Shown in pieces: positions 1 to 10,089 of a stretch of DNA of 64,000 nt. The notes beneath the pieces are model-generated. The model ran no database searches. It saw nothing but the letters and a program-made list of their open reading frames with translations, and was not told where the DNA came from. The position numbers and the translations under genes are program-made. Positions within the stretch are counted from its first letter, which is position 1; every line of letters begins with the position of its first letter. This DNA is from Kangiella spongicola. GTDB taxonomy: Bacteria > Pseudomonadota > Gammaproteobacteria > Enterobacterales > Kangiellaceae. The DNA lies in assembly GCF_003194565.2 (NCBI RefSeq), contig NZ_QICH01000001.1, forward strand, positions 682,001-746,000, in the 5' to 3' direction.

Positions 1-498
1 TTCTAATGCTCTCTCAAGTTGCATTCCCTGAACTTTGCTGGCCAAATATCCATTCCACCAAAGCCTAGATACAGCATTGTCTCTTTCAATTCCTCTACTA
101 ATACCTTGGCAGAAAAAACGCTGCTTTATGACTTTTACTGTTGCTTTCTCTACTGATGTAATTGCATGCCTCTTTCTACAGTAGTCAGCAAAGTGTGTAT
201 GAGTTAAATATGTCCAAAGGCGATTATCTTTTCCGATACTAGGTATAATTCCTTTAATACCTTTGAATACTTTCAGAGACCAGTACTTATCTATTTCATT
301 TTCCTTCTTCTTGAAATCATAATTCCCAATTTCATTACCAATACTCTTTTCTAACCTTATTTCGAATCCTGAATCAAGGGTCTTGTCTTTATCTGAAAAA
401 TAGTCAAAAAAGTCCCCATTAACATATTTCTCTATATTATCCTCTATGGCTCCCTCTAATTCGGTTACTGATAACTCTTTAGCAAAAGGAATGTGCAT
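1..498 (-). CDS. DUF6339-like protein, partial at left edge
   Basis: An open frame of 166 codons runs from an ATG at 498-496 off the left edge of the window, so the C-terminus is missing. It starts 1 nt past the stop of the upstream gene, which implies translational coupling as the last visible gene of the methyltransferase operon. The visible part is rich in Lys, Asp and Glu, then carries an Arg/aromatic segment with RLWTYL, HFADYC and, near residue 150, SRLWWNGYLA. The RLWW pattern resembles what I remember of the DUF6339 family found near phage-defence genes; that family call is from memory and tentative. No nuclease motif is visible in the part present. Base composition is AT-rich like the rest of the operon. 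Confidence 0.6.
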   Translation of the reverse strand, partial: MHIPFAKELSVTELEGAIEDNIEKYVNGDFFDYFSDKDKTLDSGFEIRLEKSIGNEIGNYDFKKKENEIDKYWSLKVFKGIKGIIPSIGKDNRLWTYLTHTHFADYCRKRHAITSVEKATVKVIKQRFFCQGISRGIERDNAVSRLWWNGYLASKVQGMQLERALE

Positions 499-499
499 A

Positions 500-1351
500 C
501 TAATACTCCCTATTATCAAATACATACTCTAATAGTTTATTTAATGGCCCCTTTAATAGCTCTTGAGCGATTACGTAACTAGAATCATCCTTAGTTACAG
601 TTTCACACTTTTCAATAGCCGCGTGAACGACTCTGGACCACTTTTTTTCATTAATATCGAAGCCACGCTCCTCATCATATATAGTATCTACTGCCTCAAC
701 GACAGCCGCAAAATATAAAGAATTTAAAAGGACAGCTTGGTTTGCTTTTAAATTCCTCGCAAGAGTTATTTTCTCATAGTCTTTTGAGTGAAGCTTTATA
801 TATACTGTATCTTGCTCTAGATCTATTACCCATTTACCTTGCTCTATTTCCTGATTCTTATCCTCTGCAAGGTTAAATACTGAGGTAACGGGCTTAAACG
901 CTTCACGCTCTATTAGAAAATTCTTTGGCTCAGCACAGGCTAAAATCGCATTCTGCCTGATTGTAAAAGCCTCACCTTCATATTCTTCATTAAACTCTTC
1001 AGATGTATACGAGTTTATGATCTCATTTGCAACAACATAAAAGTTCAGCTCCACGTCACCAAACAAGTCTCCGTCAAAAAAATCATGCTTAATAGTACTT
1101 TCAAAGCCTTTGAAAGACATACTAAAAAATGTTGTTCGACATCTAACTGTTACAAGATAACTTGCCTTTCTTTGCTGTATTAATTCTATTATAGAGGGAG
1201 AGCTTATTAATGATTCAAATTCAAGTATAACTTTGTTCGTTTTTTGGTCCCAAAACAACTTTACCTCAAACCTTATATCTCCTTTTACATAATCATCGCT
1301 TAGAGGCCTTAAAACAGGGTGTTGAAATGACTTTTGGATATCAAACTTCAT
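500..1351 (-). CDS. Unknown protein of methyltransferase/GHKL operon
   Basis: This 283-residue protein is not recognised. The ATG at 1351-1349 is preferred over the upstream TTG at 1372 because AAGGTGG lies just before it. With that start the gene overlaps the end of the GHKL ATPase gene by 11 nt and ends 1 nt before the DUF6339-like gene, so the three are tightly coupled. The sequence is a soluble mix of predicted beta-strands in the N-terminal two thirds and a helical C-terminus, with no signal peptide, membrane segment or obvious catalytic motif. Coding DNA is AT-rich. A role in the same complex as the GHKL ATPase is inferred only from gene arrangement. Confidence 0.8.
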   Translation of the reverse strand: MKFDIQKSFQHPVLRPLSDDYVKGDIRFEVKLFWDQKTNKVILEFESLISSPSIIELIQQRKASYLVTVRCRTTFFSMSFKGFESTIKHDFFDGDLFGDVELNFYVVANEIINSYTSEEFNEEYEGEAFTIRQNAILACAEPKNFLIEREAFKPVTSVFNLAEDKNQEIEQGKWVIDLEQDTVYIKLHSKDYEKITLARNLKANQAVLLNSLYFAAVVEAVDTIYDEERGFDINEKKWSRVVHAAIEKCETVTKDDSSYVIAQELLKGPLNKLLEYVFDNREY

Positions 1352-3194
1352 TTGCCACCACCTTAAGTGCAAAGCTCACTTTTTTGCCAATCAATACCTT
1401 TTGCGTATATCTTTCACCCTCTATCAACTCATCAACTAAATAACCATTCTTCACAGTACCTCGCTCACTTCCATTTAACTTAATTAGGTAATCGTTATCA
1501 ACACCCGCTGCGTACAGCCTGATATTCGCTTTACCTGAATGCTCAGGAGTAAAGTATATTGTTAGCCAACCATCCTGCTGTTTTCCTGCTCTAAAATTTC
1601 TTAAGGGAATCACTTTCCCTCCTTTAACACCTTTTCCCTTTTTTCCACCTTCAGTAGTCTCTGAACGTCCCCCTTTAGTCTTGCTCTTTTTTTGTTTCGG
1701 TTCTATTACACCACCTTTACCAGAATCGCCTCCCCCCTTAGCTCCTGCACCACTTGCTGAATTACTTTTTTTCTTATCTGTAATTTCAATAGTTTTTGGA
1801 TTCATTTCTTTGTCACCACCACTGTCATTTACTTCATCCTCAAAAAATTCTGACAGTTCATCTATTACAGTAACTTCCTCAATGGGGTTTGTTGCATGGT
1901 GCCTAACAACAGTCCTGACCCAATTAGCTAATTTTTTCAGTATTTTGTTACCATTTTTTACTCGGCTAGCTTGAAAGTCATCATGTGCTGGTGGCTCCAT
2001 TTCCCTTAGTAACGCGTTACCCTGCTTATCTAGACACTCAAATATACCTACAAAATCTTTAAAATTGTTAAACCTCTTAAGTCCTTTTAAGTCATCTGTG
2101 ATAGTCATACCATTTCTTAAAAAGACAACTTTTTTAGGAAGCTTATCTTTTACTACAAGTTTGAGCTTGCAACGTCCAAGAGATGGGTCCTTATCATAAA
2201 TTTCTTCTATCACATCAACATCACCAGTATATACATCACAATACTGCTTTGTTTTTGATAAGTTTTCTAGGCTGTCACTATCTGTGAACTCTTCCTCGAC
2301 TTTTTCAATGATATTCTTTAATGATGCTTTGGTAATTATGAACTTTCCATTTATTTCTACTTCTAATCTTCCAGCCAATACCGCAGCAAAAAAGTTTTCT
2401 ATTACCACTTCGGCTAATCTAGCTTCCCACTTCTTCCCGCCGTTAAAGCCAAGTGTAAATATACTGGTTCCTACTTCGGCATTTCCACCGCCCTTGCTTG
2501 GCCTTTTTAACCAGTCAGGGATACTATCCACGCTGGTAACAGGCTTGCACAAGTCCTTTATTCCCCAGTACCCCGTTGCCTCATACCTTTCTAAGCCTGC
2601 CTCATGCTCTTCTTCATAAGACATTAAGATACTCTTTCCTTGTGCTAAAAATTGCTTGTTTTTTTCGTTATTTTGATAATAGGTAGAAACAAAGACAGTT
2701 CTAAAATTAGATACAAGATATGGTGCACTTTTCCCTATACCAAAGGATCCACCAGCATCATCAGATGATTTAACGCTCTGCCCCGTGGCTTTCATTAATG
2801 CAAAATATGGAGTACCGTTTTCGCAAGGTCCTTTCAATCCAGATGTATTGAAGTCATCAATTCTTAGGACATCAATTTCATCTTTTCCTAAAAGCTCACT
2901 TGCTCTTTTAAAGAACTCCTGAGCCCGCTTTCCTTCCCTCTTCGCTCCATTTGCACACGCCTGAATAGTCTTTTGAAAATCTTCATAATCAGGTATGTCG
3001 GAAACCTTAACCTTCATTAGATTAAAAGATACTCTTACAGGTATATCTGCAGCCGCATCACTAGAGTTTTGAATGATTTCCCTACCTAGTCCTTTAATCG
3101 GGTCTTCTTTAAAGTGCTCAAACCCTGAATCATTAAACCCTTGCCAGCTACCTGTAGTTATAATTCCACGTCGCCAACCAATTGTCTTCCCCAT
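1341..3194 (-). CDS. GHKL-type ATPase of a restriction-modification-like operon
   Basis: This 617-residue protein carries the three ATP-binding boxes of the GHKL fold (MutL, Hsp90, gyrase B, histidine kinases). The N box is EIIQNSSDA with E39, N43 and D46, the second box is DDFNTSGLKG at 113-122, and the lid is GGSFGIGKSAPY at 148-159. A middle domain reaches about residue 465. A low-complexity Gly/Lys/Ser linker follows (about 466-525), then a compact C-terminal domain of about 90 residues. It has no histidine kinase phosphoacceptor region. It starts 19 nt after the methyltransferase stop, with GGAG about 9 nt before the ATG. GHKL ATPases beside DNA methyltransferases are an established theme in prokaryotic restriction and MORC-like systems, so a DNA-clamp or motor role in defence is inferred. 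The exact subfamily cannot be fixed by eye. Confidence 0.85.
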   Translation of the reverse strand: MGKTIGWRRGIITTGSWQGFNDSGFEHFKEDPIKGLGREIIQNSSDAAADIPVRVSFNLMKVKVSDIPDYEDFQKTIQACANGAKREGKRAQEFFKRASELLGKDEIDVLRIDDFNTSGLKGPCENGTPYFALMKATGQSVKSSDDAGGSFGIGKSAPYLVSNFRTVFVSTYYQNNEKNKQFLAQGKSILMSYEEEHEAGLERYEATGYWGIKDLCKPVTSVDSIPDWLKRPSKGGGNAEVGTSIFTLGFNGGKKWEARLAEVVIENFFAAVLAGRLEVEINGKFIITKASLKNIIEKVEEEFTDSDSLENLSKTKQYCDVYTGDVDVIEEIYDKDPSLGRCKLKLVVKDKLPKKVVFLRNGMTITDDLKGLKRFNNFKDFVGIFECLDKQGNALLREMEPPAHDDFQASRVKNGNKILKKLANWVRTVVRHHATNPIEEVTVIDELSEFFEDEVNDSGGDKEMNPKTIEITDKKKSNSASGAGAKGGGDSGKGGVIEPKQKKSKTKGGRSETTEGGKKGKGVKGGKVIPLRNFRAGKQQDGWLTIYFTPEHSGKANIRLYAAGVDNDYLIKLNGSERGTVKNGYLVDELIEGERYTQKVLIGKKVSFALKVVANEV

Positions 3195-3213
3195 ACTCTA
3201 AAACTCCTTATTG

Positions 3214-4458
3214 TTACATTACTCTTATAATCTCCTTTGCTAACCTTTCTATGACTGGAACAGTAACTGAATTACCAAACTGCTTGTATAAATGGCTGTT
3301 CGCCATCTCTGGTAATTTAAACTCTTCTGGAAATCCTTGTATTCTTGAACATTCCTTGGGAGTTAGCTTTCTAATTCTATTATTATCGTCCAAAATTAGT
3401 GGTACGTTATGCCCACCTGTTCCCATGTTAGCTGTTAGCGTAGGACATACATTATTTTTGTTTTCTCTAACGTATACTCTTCTCCATTGATAAACTGTAT
3501 CCTTTCTTTTCATTTGCTCTTTTAACTGCTCATAGCAGGCAAATCGTTCATAGTAAAAAGTATCATTAACATTTCCATCCAGCAAGTCTCTAATCGAAAC
3601 GTCAAGCTTTATAGGTTCTGGCCAACTAAACTCTGAAGTACTTGTTTTTGTATTCTTCGTTTGCCAATCAGCTTCATCCCTAAAGCCAATGATATATATT
3701 CTCTCTCTATTTTGTGGGACATTTCCGTAATCCATCGAGTTCAATACATTGGATATTACTGAATACCCTGCTTCATGAAGATACTCAACAATCACTTTAA
3801 AGGTGTTACCTCCATCATGACCCTGTAGATTTTTAACGTTCTCAAGCAAAAAAGCTTTTGGCTTCTTTTTAACAATAATATCGTGAATCTTAAAAAATAG
3901 GTTCCCTCGTCCCTTTTTATCTGAGAACCCCTCTCTATAACCAGCTACTGAAAATGCCTGACAAGGAAAGCCTCCTAACAGAATGTCATGGTCTGGAATA
4001 TCACTAGAGTCAATTTTTGTTATATCCCCAAAAGGATATTCTAAGTAGTTTTCTCGATATGTTATTTGTGCAGCTTTTTCAAACTCAGATGAAAATACAC
4101 AGCTTCCAGCCTGCTTCTGGAACCCCATGCGAATCCCGCCAATACCCGCAAATAGATCAATAAAGGTAAATTTCGGCTTGGGTACTGGTTTTAGCTCTAT
4201 TTTCTCAAAGACTAAATCATAGAATTCAGTACGATTCTTATAGATTTTAAGCTTCGTTAGGATGCTCTGAACCTGCTTTTTTAATTGTTTTGATTCAGAC
4301 TTTTGACGATCGCAGTAAAGCTCATGACCAAGCGCAAGAGCATGCGTCCACTGATCGATAACAGCTTCTGGCGTGGTTCCTTCGGGGGCATGTTCTTCGG
4401 CGAGTTCGGATAAAGCAACTTTAATCTGTACTAAATGGTCTTGTTCCACAATGCTCAT
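3214..4458 (-). CDS. DNA (cytosine-5)-methyltransferase
   Basis: This 414-residue enzyme methylates cytosine at C5 in DNA. The ordered motifs are present: motif I DLFAGIGG near residue 100, motif IV GGFPCQAFS with the catalytic Cys, motif VI LLENV, motif VIII QNRERIYIIG, and C-terminal motif X GNSVTVPV. A variable region of about 100 residues between VIII and X is the target-recognition domain; the recognised sequence cannot be read from it. About 95 residues precede motif I. It is the first gene of a four-gene AT-rich operon. The first 50 or so codons are clearly richer in G+C (33/60 at 4321-4380) than the body (16/60 at 3841-3900). No partner endonuclease is identifiable in the window; it could be one of the unknown neighbours or lie off the left edge. 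Confidence 0.95.
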   Translation of the reverse strand: MSIVEQDHLVQIKVALSELAEEHAPEGTTPEAVIDQWTHALALGHELYCDRQKSESKQLKKQVQSILTKLKIYKNRTEFYDLVFEKIELKPVPKPKFTFIDLFAGIGGIRMGFQKQAGSCVFSSEFEKAAQITYRENYLEYPFGDITKIDSSDIPDHDILLGGFPCQAFSVAGYREGFSDKKGRGNLFFKIHDIIVKKKPKAFLLENVKNLQGHDGGNTFKVIVEYLHEAGYSVISNVLNSMDYGNVPQNRERIYIIGFRDEADWQTKNTKTSTSEFSWPEPIKLDVSIRDLLDGNVNDTFYYERFACYEQLKEQMKRKDTVYQWRRVYVRENKNNVCPTLTANMGTGGHNVPLILDDNNRIRKLTPKECSRIQGFPEEFKLPEMANSHLYKQFGNSVTVPVIERLAKEIIRVM

Positions 4459-4645
4459 CTTTTGAAATTATATTATTTATACTACGTTCGGCCTAAGAGT
4501 CTACCAAGCTCAGCCCTCAATCGGAAGAAGTTCTATCCTAATGGGGATTTTGGTTATTATCTATACCGTTAGTCGTTTAACTTATGTTATCATTACCGAC
4601 TTTGCGCTCTATGCAATCTTCCCTTTGGTTTTCCGAGCAATTTAG

Positions 4646-5350
<705 letters not shown>

Positions 5351-5358
5351 GTTTTATT

Positions 5359-5388
5359 GCGCTAGGCTATTGTTTAGCGCCTATTTTT
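5359..5388 (+). terminator. Possible rho-independent terminator after gmk
   Basis: GCGCTA (5359-5364) pairs with TAGCGC (5375-5380) across a ten-base loop. A five-T run follows at 5384-5388. The stem is short, and an alternative TAGGC/GCCTA pairing overlaps it, so this may be a weak or leaky terminator between gmk and rpoZ. Confidence 0.4.
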
Positions 5389-5470
5389 GGTTACACTATT
5401 CTGTAGGTCATTGAATAGTGTTATAAGAGATTATTAGCGCGGGTTTTCCGCAAGGTTGTTGAGGTAAGTT

Positions 5471-5719
5471 ATGGCACGAGTAACAGTACAAGACGCGGTA
5501 GAAGTAGTTGGTAACCGTTTTGATTTAATTATGTTGGCAGCAAAGCGCGCTCGCCAGTTGGCTAATGGTACACACGACCCTAAAGTTGAGTGGGATAATG
5601 ATAAGCCGACCGTTGTTGCATTGCGTGAAATCGAAGAAGGCTTAACTACAGCCGAAACGGTAGCAGCCGACGAACGCGCTGCTGAGCAAGAGCAGGAATC
5701 TCGCCCAGTATTATTCTAA
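5471..5719 (+). CDS. rpoZ: RNA polymerase omega subunit
   Basis: This 82-residue protein begins [11 protein letters not shown], the typical omega N-terminus. It continues with the conserved NRFDL and [11 protein letters not shown] segments, then an acidic C-terminal tail. Omega assists assembly of RNA polymerase and, with beta prime, forms one of the ppGpp binding sites, which fits its position directly before spoT. GAGGTAAGTT before the ATG provides the ribosome site. It is slightly shorter than the 91-residue E. coli protein. Confidence 0.97.
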   Translation: MARVTVQDAVEVVGNRFDLIMLAAKRARQLANGTHDPKVEWDNDKPTVVALREIEEGLTTAETVAADERAAEQEQESRPVLF

Positions 5720-5742
5720 TTGGCTAGAATATCCTGATACGC

Positions 5743-7899
5743 ATGTCCTATTTTGCTGATCTTAAAGACGTTCTTGAAACCTATCTAGAACCTGATCAAG
5801 TCTCAGATACGGAACGTGCTTATCAAGTCGCTGAGTGCGCACACGATGGACAGATGCGCTCCAGCGGCGATCCTTATATTACCCACCCCGTCGCCGCCGC
5901 TAATATTCTAGCGGAATTACATCTCGATCATCAGACTATCATGGCAGCTTTGATGCATGATGTGATCGAAGATTGTGACGTGACTAAACAAGATTTAACC
6001 GAGCAGTTTGGCGAAACCGTTGCCGATCTGGTCGAGGGCGTGAGTAAGCTGACGCTAATCGACTTCCAGTCGAAAGAACAAGCGCAAGCGGAAAACTTCC
6101 GCAAGATGATGATGGCGATGACGCAGGACATTCGCGTAATCCTCATTAAGTTGGCTGATCGCCTACACAATATGCAGACACTAGGCGCGTTACGTCCTGA
6201 TAAGCGTCGCAGAATTGCCCGCGAAACCCTCGAAATCTATGCACCCATTGCAAACCGACTAGGTATTCACCGCATCAAGGAGCAGTTGGAGCTTTTAGGC
6301 TTCGCTAACATGTATCCGATGCGCTACCGAATTCTGAAAGAGTCGGTAAAGAAGGTTCGTGGTCACCGTAAAGAGGTCGTCGAGAAAGTCACTAAGCAAC
6401 TTCGCGAGCGTTTAAAAGATACGGGCTTGAAATGCCAAGTCATTGGTCGCGAAAAGAGTTTATACAGCATTTATAAGAAAATGCGCGACAAAGTCGGCAC
6501 ATTCGCAGAAGTTATGGACATTTATGCCTTCCGCGTGATTACGGATTCAGAAGACTCTTGTTACCGCTCTCTTGGCCAAATCCACAATTTATTCAAACCC
6601 ATCCCAGGTCGCTTCAAAGATTACATCGCCATTCCTAAAGCTAACGGTTATCAATCGTTGCATACGGTGTTGCGTAGTAAATCTGGCTTGCACCTTGAGG
6701 TACAGATTCGTACCAATCTTATGGATCAGATGGCGGAGAATGGTGTCGCCGCACACTGGCTATACAAAACCGGTAATTCAACTCATCACGCCGAAACCAA
6801 GGCGCGTGAATGGTTGCAAAGCTTGGTCGAGCTTCAACAAAACGTTGGCGATTCTATTGAGTTTATTGAAAACGTTAAGATTGACCTTTATCCAGACGAG
6901 GTTTACCTCTTCACGCCGAAGGGCAAAATTATTGAATTGCCGAAAGGCGCCACACCGGTTGACTTTGCCTATGCAATCCATACAGACGTCGGTAACACCT
7001 GTATCGCTTGTAAGATTGATAAGCAGTTTTCACCGTTGAGCACACCTTTAGTTAATGGCCGCACCGTCGAAATTATTACGGCACCAGGTTCACGCCCTAA
7101 CCCCGCTTGGTTAAGCTATGCGGTTACTGGTAAGGCTCGAACCAATATTCGTAACTTCGTGAAGAATATGCGCCACGATGAAGCGGTGCATCTTGGCCGT
7201 CGCTTGCTAGAGCAGTCGCTGAAATTCTCTATTGAAGAAATTGATGAAGAAAAACGTCAGCAAATTACCGAGGTTACGCGCTACCCTAGCTTTGATGATC
7301 TCTTAGCCGGTATCGGTCTTGGCAAAATAGCGAGTGCTCTAGTCGCTCACCGCCTTACCAGCGACCAAGAAAAAACTGAAGAAGTGGCTAAGAAAGTGGA
7401 GTCTGATGAAGAGCGTTCACCGCTTGCAATTAAGGGCACCGAAGGCTTGGTCATTAAATATGCCCGCTGCTGCCAGCCAATTCCTGGCGATCCTATTATG
7501 GCGTACGTTAGCCCAGGTCGTGGTTTTAATATCCACCGTGATAACTGCCCGAACATACAGCGCGCGCACAAGCAAAATGACCACTATGTTCCCGTGGAAT
7601 GGTCAGACGATTTAGAAGGCGACTTTACCACCGAGCTACGATTGCACGTCTTTAACCAGCGTGGCGTACTGGCTCAGGTGACCAACATTATCGCTAACCA
7701 AGAAGGTAACATTATCAACATCGATATTAATGAACTCGATGGTGACGTTAATATTCTGACCTTCCGTGTTGGTGTTAAAAATCGCGTTCACCTAGCTTCG
7801 ATTATTAAAAAATTACGAGTGATACCTTTTGTGAATAAAGTGTATCGCTACCCAGATATACAACCTAAAGGGCATAAACGTGTCGAAAACAGTCGTTAA
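5743..7899 (+). CDS. spoT: Bifunctional (p)ppGpp synthetase/hydrolase SpoT
   Basis: This 718-residue enzyme makes and degrades the alarmone (p)ppGpp. The N-terminal HD hydrolase domain contains HDVIED near residue 69. The synthetase domain includes [13 protein letters not shown] and [13 protein letters not shown] domain starts near residue 386 ([19 protein letters not shown]). A zinc-finger-like segment with [10 protein letters not shown] and a C-terminal ACT domain complete the canonical RSH layout. The intact HD motif supports SpoT rather than the hydrolase-dead RelA. It lies 23 nt after rpoZ, and its last 20 nt overlap ridA. Confidence 0.97.
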   Translation: MSYFADLKDVLETYLEPDQVSDTERAYQVAECAHDGQMRSSGDPYITHPVAAANILAELHLDHQTIMAALMHDVIEDCDVTKQDLTEQFGETVADLVEGVSKLTLIDFQSKEQAQAENFRKMMMAMTQDIRVILIKLADRLHNMQTLGALRPDKRRRIARETLEIYAPIANRLGIHRIKEQLELLGFANMYPMRYRILKESVKKVRGHRKEVVEKVTKQLRERLKDTGLKCQVIGREKSLYSIYKKMRDKVGTFAEVMDIYAFRVITDSEDSCYRSLGQIHNLFKPIPGRFKDYIAIPKANGYQSLHTVLRSKSGLHLEVQIRTNLMDQMAENGVAAHWLYKTGNSTHHAETKAREWLQSLVELQQNVGDSIEFIENVKIDLYPDEVYLFTPKGKIIELPKGATPVDFAYAIHTDVGNTCIACKIDKQFSPLSTPLVNGRTVEIITAPGSRPNPAWLSYAVTGKARTNIRNFVKNMRHDEAVHLGRRLLEQSLKFSIEEIDEEKRQQITEVTRYPSFDDLLAGIGLGKIASALVAHRLTSDQEKTEEVAKKVESDEERSPLAIKGTEGLVIKYARCCQPIPGDPIMAYVSPGRGFNIHRDNCPNIQRAHKQNDHYVPVEWSDDLEGDFTTELRLHVFNQRGVLAQVTNIIANQEGNIINIDINELDGDVNILTFRVGVKNRVHLASIIKKLRVIPFVNKVYRYPDIQPKGHKRVENSR

Positions 7900-8263
7900 T
7901 ACTGATAAAGCGCCAGCCGCGATCGGTACCTATTCTCAAGCCGTTAAAACCGGTAACGTGGTTTACTTGTCAGGTCAGATTCCACTGGTTCCTGAAACTA
8001 TGGAATTGGTTGAAAACTTCGATGAGCAGGTGCATCAGGTTTTCAAAAACCTGTCTGCTGTCTGTGAAGCTGCTGGCGGTTCATTAGATGAAATCTCAAA
8101 GCTCAATATCTTCATGCTCGATTTAGGCCATTTCGCCACTGTTAACGAGATTATGGCCCAGTATTTTACTGAGCCATACCCAGCGCGCGCCGCTATTGGT
8201 GTTAAAGAACTCCCGAAAGGCGCCCAGATCGAAATGGACGCTATCATGACTCTTGAGGACTGA
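7880..8263 (+). CDS. ridA: RidA family enamine/imine deaminase
   Basis: This 127-residue protein belongs to the RidA/YjgF/UK114 family. That family hydrolyses reactive 2-aminoacrylate and other imines released by PLP enzymes. Family signatures are IGTYSQAV near residue 15, [10 protein letters not shown], and the C-terminal [21 protein letters not shown] containing the conserved Arg. The start is GTG at 7880, inside the end of spoT (20-nt overlap), with AAAGGG just upstream. This makes translation coupled to spoT. It ends 3 nt before the trmH start. Confidence 0.93.
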   Translation: MSKTVVNTDKAPAAIGTYSQAVKTGNVVYLSGQIPLVPETMELVENFDEQVHQVFKNLSAVCEAAGGSLDEISKLNIFMLDLGHFATVNEIMAQYFTEPYPARAAIGVKELPKGAQIEMDAIMTLED

Positions 8264-8266
8264 GCG

Positions 8267-8968
8267 TTGCAGCACCCGAGTATGACTGCTGATGGGAAAA
8301 CCCGTTACGACAAAATTATAGAGCTTCTATCCAATCGTCAGCCTGATCTAACGGTTTTTATGGATGAAGTTCATAAACCGCATAATCTAGCAGCTATTGT
8401 TCGCACCGCTGATGCGGTTGGTATTGGCCATGCTCATGCAGTCTTCCCTGAAGGCGTACGCTTTAGTAGTCACCATACTTCTAGTGGCAGTAAGCGCTGG
8501 GTTACTACGCACAAACACCCTGATTTAAAAACCGGTATCGCCGAAGTTAAGTCGCAAGGTATGCAAGTGTTAGCCGCCCATTTTTCCGATAAAGCCGTCG
8601 ATTTCCGCAGCATTGATTACACCAAACCCACTTGCTTATTACTTGGCTCAGAGCTTGTAGGCGTCTCCGAAGAAGCCGCAGAACTGGCTGATGAGCACGT
8701 CATTATTCCAATGGTTGGCATGGTGCAATCGCTCAATGTTTCCGTCGCCGGGGCTTTGATTATGTATGAAGCACAACGCCAACGCGCAGAAGCGAATATG
8801 TATGGCGAACTCAAAGTGCCTCAAGAAGAAGTCGACTATATTCTTTTTAATGCGCTCCACCCCACCATTAAAAAATACTGCGACAAGCACAATATCCGCT
8901 ACCCGCAGCTTGATGACCGTGGCAATATTGACGACCCAGAATGGGATCAGTTAAGACGTAAGATTTAA
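8267..8968 (+). CDS. trmH: tRNA (guanosine-18-2'-O)-methyltransferase
   Basis: A SpoU/TrmH family SAM-dependent enzyme that methylates the ribose of G18 in tRNA. It shows QPDLTVFMDEVHKPHNLAAI near the N-terminus with the motif 1 Asn. The knotted C-terminal SPOUT motifs are LLGSELVGVS and VGMVQSLNVSVAGA. The TTG at 8267 has GAGG eight bases upstream and gives 233 residues. The ATG at 8282 gives a start that aligns better with E. coli TrmH but has no clear ribosome site. It closes the rpoZ-spoT-ridA-trmH block. Confidence 0.95.
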   Translation: MQHPSMTADGKTRYDKIIELLSNRQPDLTVFMDEVHKPHNLAAIVRTADAVGIGHAHAVFPEGVRFSSHHTSSGSKRWVTTHKHPDLKTGIAEVKSQGMQVLAAHFSDKAVDFRSIDYTKPTCLLLGSELVGVSEEAAELADEHVIIPMVGMVQSLNVSVAGALIMYEAQRQRAEANMYGELKVPQEEVDYILFNALHPTIKKYCDKHNIRYPQLDDRGNIDDPEWDQLRRKI

Positions 8969-9040
8969 AGGAAAGAATAACAATAAGCAGACAAGGGATT
9001 ATCTGCTTACGGCAATTAACACTACAGGGTGTAACCTCAA

Positions 9041-9439
9041 ATGAAGAAGCTAAGCTTAACTGCGGCTTTCCTAGTAGTCGGCCTCATCAATACCTCGTGT
9101 GAAACAAGACCGGTTTTAGAAGGTGATACACTGCTGAAAAGCTCACTACAGATTGATAACTCTCTAAAGCAATGTATCTCTTTCGACTCGCACTCTATAA
9201 AGCAGGTTGAGAACACGAGACTAATTAAAGTTAACTATAGCACCAAACAGTCTATCGGCTATTGCGGCTGTAAATCAGCACTTGCTCAATATCGAGTATT
9301 TATCTCCAACCAAGAGTTATCGGCTGGCCTCATTGATTTCAGAGACAATGATAGTCTTAGCCTCACTTTATCTAATACTGACATCTTATTAACTGAAGCT
9401 CCTGTTACCGTTAGCTTTGCTTGCGCGCAGCCCCTATAG
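9041..9439 (+). CDS. Small exported, cysteine-containing lipoprotein-like protein
   Basis: This 132-residue protein starts MKKLSLTAAFLVVGL and has a hydrophobic export signal ending INTSC, a weak lipobox with Cys20. The mature part has Cys residues in CISF, CGCKSA and the C-terminal FACAQP, so disulphides are likely in the periplasm. The CGCKSA segment resembles what I remember of DUF2195; that call is tentative. No function is known. The next small exported gene begins 7 nt after its stop, so the two are probably co-transcribed. Confidence 0.75.
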   Translation: MKKLSLTAAFLVVGLINTSCETRPVLEGDTLLKSSLQIDNSLKQCISFDSHSIKQVENTRLIKVNYSTKQSIGYCGCKSALAQYRVFISNQELSAGLIDFRDNDSLSLTLSNTDILLTEAPVTVSFACAQPL

Positions 9440-9446
9440 GTTCGTC

Positions 9447-9887
9447 ATGAAGTTACTTTTATTTATACTGTTAAACTCTGCACTACTGCTTAACGCTGCT
9501 TGTGCATCAAACTGTAATTTCGATAACAATTATTTCACTGAGTCCACTTACTCTAAGCAGAGCTTTAAAAGCTCTAGTTGGCTTGAAGAGTCCAAAGAGC
9601 TAAAAGCCATCACACAGTCGAATGACTTACTTTCGGTAAAGCATTGGTCCTGCAACCACTTCGGGCTAACGGCTACATTACTGAGCACTTCGGTCAAACC
9701 TAGTACTGATTTAGTTGCAAGTAAAGTTTTGGAACTTGGTGGGATTGTGCTCGAAACTAATGATATTACCGCTTTAGATCAGATCATCAGAAGCTCCAAG
9801 CTTGTTTTATCAGAACAATCTCATGAGCTTCAGATTCCTAATACTCAACATCAACAGCTCAAGGTTAGCTACCAGTTTATTAACTAA
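9447..9887 (+). CDS. Small exported protein of unknown function
   Basis: The ATG at 9447 gives 146 residues. An upstream TTG at 9417 would prepend ten residues and spoil the signal peptide. The N-terminus MKLLLFILLNSALLLNAACA is a clear signal peptide with a probable cleavage after ACA. The mature protein has two Cys (NCNF and WSCNHF), which could form a disulphide. It lies 7 nt after the preceding lipoprotein-like gene. I do not recognise the family. About 200 nt without genes follow, containing a GC-rich hairpin near 9938-9960 but no clear T run. Confidence 0.65.
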   Translation: MKLLLFILLNSALLLNAACASNCNFDNNYFTESTYSKQSFKSSSWLEESKELKAITQSNDLLSVKHWSCNHFGLTATLLSTSVKPSTDLVASKVLELGGIVLETNDITALDQIIRSSKLVLSEQSHELQIPNTQHQQLKVSYQFIN

Positions 9888-10089
9888 AACCTCCTTATTG
9901 AGCTCACAGTTCTCGATAATTAACTCTGACTATATTTCCCCGCGCGCACTTAGCGTGCGGCTATCCATCAAAACTATTTCCCTCGCTTAACTTTGCTATT
10001 GTACTCGTTAACAGATAGTTACTTTTATCTAATTGCTCAGGCAGTTTCAATAAAGCTATACTGCATAAAATTATTAGCAAGGGATGCAG

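Noticed and set aside
1681-1974. Plus-strand frame opposite the GHKL gene
   Set aside because: Its Pro/Ser/Leu-rich product is the antisense shadow of the Gly/Lys-rich linker of the ATPase.
9938-9960. Terminator after the small exported genes
   Set aside because: A GC-rich hairpin is present but no T run follows on either strand, so it was not called.
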